Shown: positions 15,000-23,676, numbered from the stretch's first letter. The stretch: DNA of 30,022 nt from JBEKYD01 sp049509915 (GCA_049509915.1 JBEKZL010000057.1:1-30022); one strand, 5' to 3'. Notes: a model not told the origin generated them from the letters alone. Program-made: numbers and translations.

Positions 15000-17510
15000 T
15001 CAGCCATAGACTTGGGCGGGGCGCACCCGGGCCAAGGCGTCCAACAGGTCGCTCTTGCGGATCGGTTTGGCGATGTAGCCGTCCATACCGGCGGCCAGGC
15101 AACGCTCCCGGTCGCCCGCCATGGCGTACGCGGTCAAGGCGAAGATGGCGATGTGCGCCCCGGTGCCGCGTTCCAGATCGCGAATCGCGGCGGTAGCCTC
15201 GAATCCATCCATGTCCGGCATCTGAACGTCCATCAGGACCAGGTCGAAGGGGCCGTGCCCGAATGCCGCTAAGGCCGCCCGCCCGTCTCCGGCCAGCGCC
15301 ACGCTATGGCCCTGCTGCTCCAGCATGCGCAGCGCAACCTTCTGGTTGACGGGGTTGTCTTCCGCCAACAGAATTCGCAGCGCGGCGGCGCTCTTAGAGC
15401 TCTCGGAAGCTGGCTTGGGAGGCAGTGGGGCAGGGGTGACGCGCGGCGCATGCGAAAGAACCTTAGCGATGGCTTTTCGCAATTCCGCCTGGGCGACAGG
15501 CTTGGTGAGGTAGGCATCGATTCCCAACTCCCGGCTGCGCGCGACATCGCCGGCAGCGGTGTGCGAGGTCAGCATTGCGATTAGCGCCGAGCGATGCCGC
15601 CGCCTGATGCGCTCGGCCAGTTGGAAGCCGTCCATTTCCGGCATTTGAACGTCGGTCAGCACCAGAGGAAACGAAGCCTCTTCCAGCATGCGAATAGCGG
15701 CTGAGCCGCTTTCCGCCTCTACCGGCCGCATCCCCCAGCGGGACAGGGTGTCGCACAGGATGCGCCGGTTGGTTTGGTTGTCGTCTACGATCAGCGCCGG
15801 AACGCCCTCGAACGGTTTTTGGTTGGGCGGACGGGCGGGCAGGGCACTTCTTTCCCGGCCGGCCTGGATCGTGAAATGGAAGGTGCTACCGCGTCCCGGC
15901 TGGCTCTCCACCCAGATGATTCCGCCCATCATCTGAACCAGATGCAGAGAAATCGTGAGACCCAGGCCGGTGCCACCGTAACGGCGGGTATTGGAGGAAT
16001 CCGCCTGGGTGAAAGCGTCGAAGATAGCCCGCCGCTTCTCCGGCGGGATGCCAATCCCGCTATCGCGAACCGAGAAGCGAAGCTCGATGCCGGTGGGGTC
16101 CGGGACGGGCGCGCCGGTTACCGTTACCAGGATCTCGCCGCGCTCGGTAAACTTGACCGCGTTGCCCACCAGGCTAATCAGGATCTGGCGGATCCGGCCG
16201 GCATCGGCTACCACCGATTCGGGCAGGGTAGCACCTACTTCGCACGCCAGCTCCAAGCCCTTTTGATGGGCGCGCAGTGCCAGCATTTTGACCGTCTGCT
16301 CCACCAGTTCGAGGGGCTGGAAGAGCACCGGATCCAGCTCGAATCTGCCCGCCTCCATTTTGGAGAGGTCGAGGATATCGTCGATCACCGAAAGCAGCGA
16401 ATCCGCCGACACCCTGATGGCGCCGAGGCAATCCTGCTGCTCGTGAGTCAGTTCGGTGTCGAACACCAGCTCGGCCATCCCCAGTATCCCATTCAGAGGC
16501 GTGCGCATTTCGTGGCTCATATTCGCCAGGAACTGGCTCTTGGCCTGGTTGGCGGCTTTGGCGATGCGTCGCGAAATCGCCAGACGGCCAGCCAATACGA
16601 AGGTGACCAGGAGGGTGAACGCGGACACGCCGAGCGCCCCGAGAAGCACAGTCTGGTAGAGCCGCGCCTTGCGGGAGGCGAAGATAGCGCCGATCTCGGT
16701 GCTCATGTCGGTGTTCCAGCGAAAGTCGATGCCGGCGGCAGTACCGTCGGCGGCCATTCGGCCGAGTTCCTCGCAAATCGCCTCGGCGGCCGCCTGCGCT
16801 GCTACATTGGATCTCGAAGATGCCAAGCCCATCCAAAAGGTGGCGCCGTCGATGGGGCGCAACAGCAGGGGCGTCCCATTGCAACTGGATTCCTGCGGGC
16901 CGCGGAGCCGGTTGAACGCGAGCAGGCCGGCGGCCGCGGCTCCGCTGCAAACGGCCGAGATCACCCCCGCCGAGTCGTACCGGGAAACGACCAAGGCGTG
17001 GGGTAAGAAGCGGTTGACGATGCGCGCATCGGCGTCGATCCGATTGGTTGCGGCCAGGGTTCTTCCGCGTAGATCTTGCGGACTATGGATGGGCAGAGAC
17101 GGCAACGAAACGATGGCATAGATGACTTTAGCCCACGGTGCGCTGATGTGGAGAAAGGACCGCCGCTCCGGCAGATCCACGACCAGGGGCCACAGGTCGA
17201 GCGTATTGGTGGAAAGCCCTCGCTCAACGCCCTCCGTTGTATACACCCATTCAAGGTGAACGCCCGCGCGGCGGGCCGCGAGGTCCATCAGATCCGGGGC
17301 GGGGCCGGTTGGCCGGCGCTGCGCATCCGCGTACTGTAAGGGTGGATTGTCGTGGAAACCGATCTTGAAGATTCGCCGGGGCGGGTTCCGCTCATTTCGC
17401 CAATAGGCCCCGGACCCAGCCTGTAGGGCTGCCAGGAGCCCCACCAGCAGAATCGACAGTCCACGAAAGGATCGCGGCGCCCCAAGCATCCGTGAAAAAA
17501 CGGCTCTCAT
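15000..17510 (-). CDS. Hybrid sensor histidine kinase with solute-binding sensor and two receivers
   Basis: From the ATG at 17510 the protein has 836 residues: a signal anchor (about 18-30), a periplasmic family-3 solute-binding domain (about 46-270, starting IFKIGFHDNPPLQY), one transmembrane helix (about 288-310), a HisKA dimerisation helix with phospho-acceptor His333 (NMSHEMRTPLNG), a HATPase_c domain (N box GNAVKFTERG, G boxes DSGIGIP and GGTGLGLT), and two receiver domains with Asp620 (LTDVQMPEMDG) and Asp761 (LMDVQMPDMDG). There is no HPt domain, so a separate phosphotransfer protein or a direct partner is expected. The frame is open to 17843, but that extension is Arg/Pro/Gly-rich non-domain sequence, so 17510 (or 17489) is the better start. 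The ligand is probably small (amino-acid-like), by family only. Confidence 0.9.
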   Translation of the reverse strand: MRAVFSRMLGAPRSFRGLSILLVGLLAALQAGSGAYWRNERNPPRRIFKIGFHDNPPLQYADAQRRPTGPAPDLMDLAARRAGVHLEWVYTTEGVERGLSTNTLDLWPLVVDLPERRSFLHISAPWAKVIYAIVSLPSLPIHSPQDLRGRTLAATNRIDADARIVNRFLPHALVVSRYDSAGVISAVCSGAAAAGLLAFNRLRGPQESSCNGTPLLLRPIDGATFWMGLASSRSNVAAQAAAEAICEELGRMAADGTAAGIDFRWNTDMSTEIGAIFASRKARLYQTVLLGALGVSAFTLLVTFVLAGRLAISRRIAKAANQAKSQFLANMSHEMRTPLNGILGMAELVFDTELTHEQQDCLGAIRVSADSLLSVIDDILDLSKMEAGRFELDPVLFQPLELVEQTVKMLALRAHQKGLELACEVGATLPESVVADAGRIRQILISLVGNAVKFTERGEILVTVTGAPVPDPTGIELRFSVRDSGIGIPPEKRRAIFDAFTQADSSNTRRYGGTGLGLTISLHLVQMMGGIIWVESQPGRGSTFHFTIQAGRERSALPARPPNQKPFEGVPALIVDDNQTNRRILCDTLSRWGMRPVEAESGSAAIRMLEEASFPLVLTDVQMPEMDGFQLAERIRRRHRSALIAMLTSHTAAGDVARSRELGIDAYLTKPVAQAELRKAIAKVLSHAPRVTPAPLPPKPASESSKSAAALRILLAEDNPVNQKVALRMLEQQGHSVALAGDGRAALAAFGHGPFDLVLMDVQMPDMDGFEATAAIRDLERGTGAHIAIFALTAYAMAGDRERCLAAGMDGYIAKPIRKSDLLDALARVRPAQVYG

Positions 17511-17994
17511 GGCCGGCAACCCGCCGCGAGGTTCCGGTCCCGCTCGATAGCCCTCGGCAGGCCTTCGGCCGAGGCTCGAAAGCCAATCGCCGGCGTCCAT
17601 CCCGCCGGCAGCGATTCCGCCAACGGTCGGTTTCGCGCCAACCACCCAACTCCGATCATCAATTAAGGTCTCATTCTCTATATCGGCTCGCCGTTGGTAA
17701 CTCTTTAGTACGGCGTGCTCTCTGAGAGGGATTCGAGTACCAGTGTCCGGATGCGGCGAGTTTGCCCAGAAAAGCGAGGGCTTTCCCGGCCGGCGGTAAG
17801 GTCCCGGTCCGTTCGTTGTGCAATTTTGTGCAGATTTCTCCATGAGGCTGAAAGGGGGCGGCGCGGTCGCCGTTAGCCGGCGTGCGTCCGGACGACCCCA
17901 TCGTGAACGCCATTCGGAGCGAGTAAGACGCGGGGGCTGTGCCTTGCCGTAGGGCGGCCCGCAGAAAACGAAGGTCTGCCCTATGGGGCGGCAT

Positions 17995-18000
17995 TATAAT
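17995..18000 (+). promoter_or_regulatory. Consensus -10 box next to the start codon
   Basis: A perfect TATAAT ends 7 nt before the ATG at 18008, so transcription would begin at the start codon itself. No good -35 hexamer is seen 17 bp upstream (AGGTCT). Confidence 0.55.
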
Positions 18001-18007
18001 CGGTCCC

Positions 18008-18436
18008 ATGGCGAAGCGGTATGGGAAGACGTTGCTGGCGGTCGTTTGCGTCACGGCCGTGTGGGCGCAACACGACGAGATTCGGGCGGTGATGAGCGAT
18101 TCGGAGGCCGCCTGGAACCACGGCGATCTGGAAACCTTCGCTTCCTATTACGAGGATTCGCCGAATACCACTTTTGTAGGCAAGCAGGTGACCCACGGCG
18201 GCGTGGCAGCGATTCTGGAACGCTACCAGCGCAGCTACCCAACTCCGGAGGCCATGGGCACGCTGCATTTTTCGGAAATCGCGGTGCGGCCGTTGGGCGC
18301 CGATTATGCGCTGGTAACGGGCAAGTTCGAATTGCATCGAACCGCCGGCGGCGGCGGCGATACGTCCGGGCGCTACACCCTGGTGATGCACCGCAGCGCC
18401 AAGGGGTGGCGCATCATCCACGATCACACGAGTTGA
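18008..18436 (+). CDS. Secreted SnoaL/DUF4440-like (NTF2-fold) protein
   Basis: A 142-residue protein with a signal peptide (about 1-20, KTLLAVVCVTAVWAQ) and an NTF2-like cone domain. The segments EIRAVMSDSEAAWNHGDLE, FASYYEDSP and the C-terminal GRYTLVMHRSAKGWRIIHDH are typical of the DUF4440 / SnoaL-like group. These proteins bind or isomerise small molecules, but most members have no known substrate. The ATG at 18008 is chosen because the TATAAT box ends just before it and because it exposes the signal peptide; the upstream in-frame ATG at 17939 would precede the promoter. It converges on the TIR gene (27 bp between stops). Confidence 0.85.
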   Translation: MAKRYGKTLLAVVCVTAVWAQHDEIRAVMSDSEAAWNHGDLETFASYYEDSPNTTFVGKQVTHGGVAAILERYQRSYPTPEAMGTLHFSEIAVRPLGADYALVTGKFELHRTAGGGGDTSGRYTLVMHRSAKGWRIIHDHTS

Positions 18437-18463
18437 AAAGGAGCGGTGAGCATTCGGCGTTCA

Positions 18464-19048
18464 TCAGGCGGCCGAGGGGCGGAAGCGGGCTTCCCGCCGG
18501 CGGCGGGTCTCGGCGTGAATCATGCCGGTGAGGCGTCGCAGGGCGGCCTGCCAGTCCGGGAACAGGTCGATGTAGTGGTATTCGCGGGCTACGCTACGGG
18601 GCACGTGGCAGGCGTCCAGACGCAACGGCACCATGTAGATATCGTCCAGAGGGAGGCTGTGGGCACAGTCGAGGGCGTAGCGAATCTCGGCCTGGAAACC
18701 ACCGCGCTTTACCACGGCGCGCTGGGAAAAGCAGGCTACGAAGAAATCGGCGTTTTGAATCGCCATCTCGATGGCGCGCGGCCAGTTCTGGCCGGGCAGC
18801 AGTTTGCGAACGTCGATCCACGGCCGGAAGCCGGCTTCGCGCAGGGCATCGTGCAGGCGCAGGGCGACCTCCAGGTCTTCCTTGGCATAAGCGAGAAAGA
18901 CGGAGGGACCGCGGCAATCCTCAAAACGGACGCCCCGACCCGGATCGGGGTAGAACACACCCAGACCTTCCACTTCCACGGCTTTGCCACTGGCCAGAGC
19001 CTCTGTGACCACTTGCGCCAGTTCGGCGAACAGGGAGGAATCAGGCAC
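18464..19048 (-). CDS. TIR-domain protein with HU-like N-terminus
   Basis: A 194-residue protein. Residues about 48-180 form a TIR domain: PSVFLAYAKEDLEVA (box 1), a BB-loop region GFRPWIDVRKLLPGQNW (73-89), ADFFVACFS (100-108) and FQAEIRYAL with Glu121, which aligns by pattern with the catalytic glutamate of NAD-cleaving TIR domains (the WVHKEIVTAL segment of SARM1). Residues about 5-35 resemble the second helix and first beta-hairpin of HU/IHF proteins (VVTEALASGKAVEVEGLGVF against ITESLKEGDAVQLVGFGTF). The start codon overlaps the end of the upstream HU-like gene by 8 bp, implying translational coupling. An antiphage or stress-triggered NADase role is an inference from TIR biology; nothing here proves it. 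Confidence 0.85.
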   Translation of the reverse strand: MPDSSLFAELAQVVTEALASGKAVEVEGLGVFYPDPGRGVRFEDCRGPSVFLAYAKEDLEVALRLHDALREAGFRPWIDVRKLLPGQNWPRAIEMAIQNADFFVACFSQRAVVKRGGFQAEIRYALDCAHSLPLDDIYMVPLRLDACHVPRSVAREYHYIDLFPDWQAALRRLTGMIHAETRRRREARFRPSAA

Positions 19049-19259
19049 GTGGTTTGCCCCGGCGCCGCCGTTCCGGCTGCAGCACGATGCGGCCGTCCGG
19101 TGAGATCAGGAAGCGCCCGAGGCCTGGCAGGCGCGCTTCCTTGCCATGGCGCAGGTCCTGCAACAAGTCATGAACCAGGCGGTCGAGCCGATCGGCGGCC
19201 TGGCTCGTGCTCTCGCCCGAACCGCGCGCCATGCGCCGAGCGATATCCGGCTTCTTCAT
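19041..19259 (-). CDS. Truncated HU/IHF-like small protein
   Basis: A 72-residue basic protein aligning with the dimerisation part of HU: KPDIARRMARGSG (helix 1), SQAADRLDRLVHDLLQDLRHG (helix 2) and KEARLPGLGRFLI, where GLGRF (46-50) occupies the place of the HU signature GFGTF. The long beta-ribbon arms and the NPQTG turn of canonical HU (about 90 aa) are missing; instead it ends in an Arg/Lys-rich tail (QPERRRRGKPRA). It probably dimerises and may bind DNA weakly or serve as a partner for the HU-like N-terminus of the TIR protein encoded immediately downstream with an 8-bp overlap. Start ATG at 19259; the preceding AAGGCGGA is a weak ribosome site. Confidence 0.75.
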   Translation of the reverse strand: MKKPDIARRMARGSGESTSQAADRLDRLVHDLLQDLRHGKEARLPGLGRFLISPDGRIVLQPERRRRGKPRA

Positions 19260-19332
19260 TCCGCCTTCAAGGTAGCAGGACGTAGAGCGAAAAACCCGTG
19301 GGGAAAAGCAGCGGCGACTGTTTAAACGTCAG

Positions 19333-19361
19333 TAAATAAATGGGTTGCCGGATATTTTCAA
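19333..19361 (-). promoter_or_regulatory. Possible promoter of the HU-like/TIR operon
   Basis: Minus strand TTGAAA (19361-19356), a 17-bp spacer, and TATTTA (19338-19333). The -35 is good but the -10 is poor (3 of 6). It would give a leader of about 67 nt. It lies in the locally AT-rich stretch between the operon and the frameshifted gene. Confidence 0.3.
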
Positions 19362-19410
19362 GCTCTGTGACCGCCCAGATAAGAGCCGGCCGGAGCCGCC
19401 AGCCGTGCTG

Positions 19411-20540
19411 TCAATTCGCGGAGGGCTTTTCCACGCGGTCGATGACCAGGACGTCGACGAGGGCCTTAGTGGATTCCAGCCGCAAGCCCAGCTGCTGCTG
19501 GATGGCGGTGAACAGATCGGGCAACGCATCGACATTGTCGGTAGGAGGCGGGACTTTAACCCCAAGGCCGGCGAACTGAAACTCGTCGGGCGTCCATTTC
19601 AACTCGAAGTCGAACCTTCCCGAGAGGCCGGTTTGATCCACCACGGGCCGGTCGAGGACGGTGCTCTGCATCAGACCGGCAAAGTCCACCATGTTCGCGT
19701 TTCTGGCGTTCAGCAACCCGAGCCCGCGGAAACCGAGGCCGGGAAGGCCGTTGGGATCGCCCGTGCTTTTGGTGAGCTTCGATCCGGTCTTCCCCACTAC
19801 GATGGCGTAGGCGGAGAGCTCTTTATTCTCGCGATGGAAGGCGAGATGGAAGCGGTCGGCCAGCAGCTTCCGCAGCATGATCTTCCATTGCTTGTCGTTC
19901 GGCTGCCCCTCGCCGTCGGGCTTGGCTGTAGGTCGTACCGGTCCGATTCGAGCCAAGCCGGACCGCCGGCGATTTGCCTGGCATGGATGCCGTAAGTGAA
20001 TACCATGAGATCGCTCAGAGAGGTATTGAGGGTAGAGAACTGGCGGCCGATCACGCGAATTCCTTTGCCCGGCGTATCGGGCTTGCTGGGCTTGATGGTG
20101 GCCACTTCGAACACGGGATTGGCGTCCGCCGCCATGGGTTTCGGCCGGGCCGGAGGTTCCGGAATGGGCCACGCTTCGTCGGCGGTGACGCGTTTCAGGT
20201 TCAGCGGCATCGGTTTGTCGCCCTGGGTGAAGGTGCCGGCCATCGAGGCGCCATCGGCACTCAGCTTTCCCTCATAGGCACCGCCTATTCCAGGGATCGA
20301 CATCTTAAAGACCGAACTCTGCAAGGTGACCGCTCCAGCGGGAATGGACTGGCCTCCCTGGTCGATGCTGAACATGACAGCCTTCAAGCCGCCGTCATCC
20401 GCTTTCGAGACCTTGATCACGGTTCGCAGTCCGGCACCGAACTGCAGGGTACCCTGCCAGGTTCCGGTGATATCCTGCCCGAGCAACGTGCCTACCGGCA
20501 ACGATACCAGAGCGATAACCCACAGGATGAGTTTCTTCAC
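19411..20540 (-). pseudogene. TIGR03435-family secreted protein, broken by a 1-nt frameshift
   Basis: Two overlapping frames make one protein of about 376 residues. The first frame (from GTG at 20540, with GGAGG upstream) encodes a signal peptide, a beta-rich DITGTWQGTL module (about 22-120) and the TIGR03435 start FEVATIKPSKPD to ESDRYD. The second frame, read from about 19929 to 19411, continues with TAKPDGEGQPNDKQWKIML, LLADRFHLAFHRE and the expected ending. Between GAC (ending 19932) and ACA (starting 19929) only two bases remain where a codon is needed, so one base has been lost. TIGR03435 proteins are a large Solibacter-type secreted family of unknown function. It could be a true pseudogene or a sequencing error; the protein is otherwise well conserved on both sides. 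Confidence 0.8.
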
Positions 20541-20636
20541 GGGGGGACCTCCTGGAAGTATTGCCTATTTTACTGCGTTTTCGGGCGTGACCGGGAGTTA
20601 TCGCGACCGTTCGGGAGCCGTGAAGAGATCACAAGC

Positions 20637-20656
20637 CGCAGGCGGAACCGCCTGCG
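20637..20656. repeat. Perfect palindrome in intergenic region
   Basis: CGCAGGCGG-AA-CCGCCTGCG, 9-bp arms with a 2-bp centre. A partial copy of the right arm (CCGCCTGC) recurs around 20700. It sits in the 225-bp gap between the divergent frameshifted gene and the membrane-protein gene and resembles a short REP-type element. Confidence 0.6.
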
Positions 20657-20765
20657 CCACCAAAGCAGGTGCATTGTTTTCAATGGCGGGGCAGATGTTT
20701 CCGCCTGCTCAGTGGGGAATTGCCGGCTTGACGTTCCACAGAACGAGATAAGCTGGAACTGAACG

Positions 20766-22580
20766 ATGAGCGGCAGCCGTAGCGGACGGCGGAAGAACCG
20801 GCGGCAAGCTGTGGAGCCGGCGGGCGCGACGGTTTGGTGGGCGGCGGCCGGCTGGCTAAAGGGCGCGACGCTGGTGGTTGGGGCGGTGTGCCTGCTGGGT
20901 CTGTTCTCGACCGAAATCGCCGATACGGACTTCTGGTGGCACCTGAAAACCGGACAGTACATGGTGCAACACCACGCCCTGCCGGTGCCGGATCCGTTCG
21001 CCTATACGACAACGGCCGCAGCCGCGTACCAGGGCGAAGAGGCGGTGCGGCACTTCAACCTGACGCACGAGTGGTTGAGCCAGGTTTTGATGTACGCGGT
21101 GTACGCGGCGGGGGGCTTTCCCGGTATTGTGCTGGCCCGGGCCGCGCTGCTGGCCGGGGTGTGCGGGCTGGCCGGCTTGCTGGCCGCCCGGTTGTCGAAG
21201 AATTTCCATGCGGGCATCGCGGCGGGTTGCGCGGCAGGAACGGTGATGGTGGCATTCGCGGCGGATCGGCCCGGGGTAGTCAGCTTTCTGGGCGTGGCCG
21301 TGTTCGTGAGCCTGCTGGAACTGCGCCGGGGCTGGTGGGCGCTGGCACCACTGGCGTTGTTGTGGGCGAACTGCCACGGAGGGTTCCCACTGGGATGGGT
21401 GGTGCTGGCGGCCTACGGCGTTGAGAACCTGCTGGCGTGGCGCGGCGGGACATGGCCGCGGGACAGCCGGCGATTCTGGCTGGCAGGTGCCAGCGCCGTG
21501 GCCGCTTCCCTGATCAATCCCAACGGGTTCCGCGTGGTTTCCACGATATTGGCTTACCGGCGCAGCCCGATGCAGGCGAACCTGGTGGAATGGCAGCCGC
21601 CCAAGCTGTGGGGACCGTCTTACGGTTTCGATATTCTGCTGTACGCGGCGGCGCTGGTGCTGCTGGTTTCGTGGCGAAGAGTGAAGCCGGCGCACTGGAT
21701 TCTGTTCGCGGCATTTGCGGCGGCATCCCTGACGGCTTTCCGCAACACGCCGCTGGTCGGCTTTTTGGCGCCGGTCCTGATTGCCGCCTATTTTCCGTTC
21801 CGTGTCAAAGTTCCCGGTGCGCCGCGGTGGGCGCCCCTTGTTCTGCTGGCGGGGGGAGCGGCGGCCGGGTTGGCGCAGGGCCGGTTCTTTCAGCTCCGGG
21901 TGGCGGAGTGGACCGTTCCCGCCGGGGCGGCGGATTACCTGGTCGAGCACCATGTGACCGGGCCGATGTTCAATACCTACGAGCAGGGCGGGTACCTGAT
22001 CTGGAGCGCGTGGCCCCAGGAGCGCGTGTTCATCGACGGGCGCTCCCTGAGCGAGACAGTTTACCGGGACTACAACCGCATTCTGTTCAACGCCGGCTCG
22101 TATTCGGACCAGGTGAGCGGGCCGCGCGAGGAATTGCTGAACCGTTACGGCGTCCGGGTGGTGGTAATGAACACCATGGACTACGTATCGGGGGCATTGT
22201 ATCCGCTGGCGATGGCCCTGGCGAACCCGATCGGCAGCGAATGGCAACTGGTTTACGACGACCGCCAGGCGGTGATCTTCCTGCGCCGGCCGCCGCCCGG
22301 AATTCCGGTACTCTCGAACAAACTCGGGCGCATGTTGCGGCACCTGGACCGGGAATGCGCCGCCTACATCGAGAACTCTCCGGGCAGCCCTTTGTGCGCG
22401 CGGACGCTGGCCGATTACTGGCTTCGCAACGAGCAGTGGGAAGCGGCGCGCGGCATGCTGCGGCTCTACCTGGCGCACGCCCAAGGGCGCGATGAGTGGG
22501 CCGAGCGTTCACTGCGGAAACTGGATGCGGGTGAACCGCCGCCCTCCAAAGATCGCCAGCACGGTGCGTCCGCATACTGA
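20766..22580 (+). CDS. Polytopic membrane protein, GT-C-like
   Basis: A 604-residue protein with a basic N-terminal tail, about 9-10 hydrophobic helices spread over residues 25-375, and a soluble C-terminal portion (about 380-604). The first periplasmic loop after helix 1 carries DTDFWWHLKTGQYM (about 53-66) and later LPVPDPFAYT, a pattern shared with uncharacterised GT-C-type glycosyltransferase-like membrane proteins, where an acidic pair in this loop is catalytic. The soluble tail contains YEQGGYLIW and FIDGRS, seen in the same group, and ends in a TPR-like helix pair. Its stop overlaps the next start (TGATG), so the pair is co-translated. Donor and acceptor are unknown. Confidence 0.75.
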   Translation: MSGSRSGRRKNRRQAVEPAGATVWWAAAGWLKGATLVVGAVCLLGLFSTEIADTDFWWHLKTGQYMVQHHALPVPDPFAYTTTAAAAYQGEEAVRHFNLTHEWLSQVLMYAVYAAGGFPGIVLARAALLAGVCGLAGLLAARLSKNFHAGIAAGCAAGTVMVAFAADRPGVVSFLGVAVFVSLLELRRGWWALAPLALLWANCHGGFPLGWVVLAAYGVENLLAWRGGTWPRDSRRFWLAGASAVAASLINPNGFRVVSTILAYRRSPMQANLVEWQPPKLWGPSYGFDILLYAAALVLLVSWRRVKPAHWILFAAFAAASLTAFRNTPLVGFLAPVLIAAYFPFRVKVPGAPRWAPLVLLAGGAAAGLAQGRFFQLRVAEWTVPAGAADYLVEHHVTGPMFNTYEQGGYLIWSAWPQERVFIDGRSLSETVYRDYNRILFNAGSYSDQVSGPREELLNRYGVRVVVMNTMDYVSGALYPLAMALANPIGSEWQLVYDDRQAVIFLRRPPPGIPVLSNKLGRMLRHLDRECAAYIENSPGSPLCARTLADYWLRNEQWEAARGMLRLYLAHAQGRDEWAERSLRKLDAGEPPPSKDRQHGASAY

Positions 22581-23665
22581 TGTTAGAATGGCGGCGTACC
22601 TTGTCGAATCTCGAACGCGCCGCACACTGGTTCCTCCGGTCCGGCATCCAACATCCCGACGGCGGCGTAGCCCGCTATTACAATGGCGACCTCAACCGCA
22701 ACCTGGCGGTATCCACTGAAATCACTGGCTATACGGCCAGCGCCCTGGTGTATCTGCATACCCTCACCGGAGACAAGCGGCTTCTCTCCCAGGCGATTCG
22801 CGCCGCGCGCTTCTTGACCCACAGCGCCTGGCAGGGTGAATGGCAGGCCATGCCGTTTGAGCTGGATCCGCCCCGGTTGACGTATTTTTTCGACTGCGGA
22901 ATCATCGTGCGGGGCTGGTTGGCGGTGTGGCGGGCGGGCGGAGATCCCGAGTTTCTGGAGGCCGCCCTCACGCTGGGCCGCGCCATGGCCCGCGATTTCG
23001 CGGACCGCGGCGGCGATTGGCATCCGGTGGTTAAGCTGCCTGGGAAAAGCCCCGCCGCGCGCGAACCCCTGCGCTGGTCCCGCTCGCCCGGCTGTTATCA
23101 GTTGAAGGCTGCCATGGCGTGGCGCGATCTGGACCAGGCCACGCACGGCAGGGAATTCGATGGGCCTTACCGGCGCTCACTCGAAGCTGCGCTGGCTACC
23201 CACGGAGTCTTTTTGCCCGGGCATCCCGAGCCGGCCAAGGTGGTGGACCGCCTGCACGCCTATCTGTATTTCCTGGAAGGCCTGCTGCCGGCGACCGACG
23301 ACCCGCGCTGCGCCGCCGCCATCGCAGCCGGTATCGAGCGCGTAGCAAGGCATGCCGCGAGCGGCGCCGGGCACCTGGAGCGCACCGACGTTTACGCGCA
23401 ATTGCTGCGCATGCGGTTGTATGCCGCCGCCGCCGGCGTGGCCCCGCTCGATGCCGATGCGGCGGAGCGCGAGGCCGGTCTGCTGCGGAGCTTTCACGTG
23501 GTATCGCCCGACGCCCGCATCGATGGCGGTTACTATTTCGGCCGGCAGAGCGGTCGCTCGTCGCCCCATGTCAGCCCTGTTTCCACCGCGTTCACGCTGC
23601 AGGCGCTGGCCATGTGGGACGCTCGCGAAACCGGCCTCGTGCCGGACCGGTACCTGCTGATTTGA
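22580..23665 (+). CDS. Alpha/alpha-barrel (six-hairpin-like) protein, unknown function
   Basis: A 361-residue cytosolic protein made of repeated helical hairpins: TGYTASALVYLHTLTGDKRL, DCGIIVRGWLAVWRAGGD, SRSPGCYQLKAAMAWRDL, DRLHAYLYFLEGLLPA and VSTAFTLQALAMWD. This periodicity, with conserved aromatic/acidic residues at hairpin ends, resembles six-hairpin glycosidases and related epimerase or lyase folds. No signal peptide is present. The ATG overlaps the preceding stop (TGATG), which argues that it works with the GT-C-like membrane protein, perhaps on the same glycan. The catalytic residues cannot be assigned from sequence alone. Confidence 0.7.
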   Translation: MLEWRRTLSNLERAAHWFLRSGIQHPDGGVARYYNGDLNRNLAVSTEITGYTASALVYLHTLTGDKRLLSQAIRAARFLTHSAWQGEWQAMPFELDPPRLTYFFDCGIIVRGWLAVWRAGGDPEFLEAALTLGRAMARDFADRGGDWHPVVKLPGKSPAAREPLRWSRSPGCYQLKAAMAWRDLDQATHGREFDGPYRRSLEAALATHGVFLPGHPEPAKVVDRLHAYLYFLEGLLPATDDPRCAAAIAAGIERVARHAASGAGHLERTDVYAQLLRMRLYAAAAGVAPLDADAAEREAGLLRSFHVVSPDARIDGGYYFGRQSGRSSPHVSPVSTAFTLQALAMWDARETGLVPDRYLLI

Positions 23666-23676
23666 AGAAGAAGCTT

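Noticed and set aside
17511..17843. N-terminal extension of the hybrid kinase to 17843
   Set aside because: The added 111 residues are Arg/Pro/Gly-rich with no domain and place the signal anchor internally; ATG 17510 gives a normal sensor kinase N-terminus.
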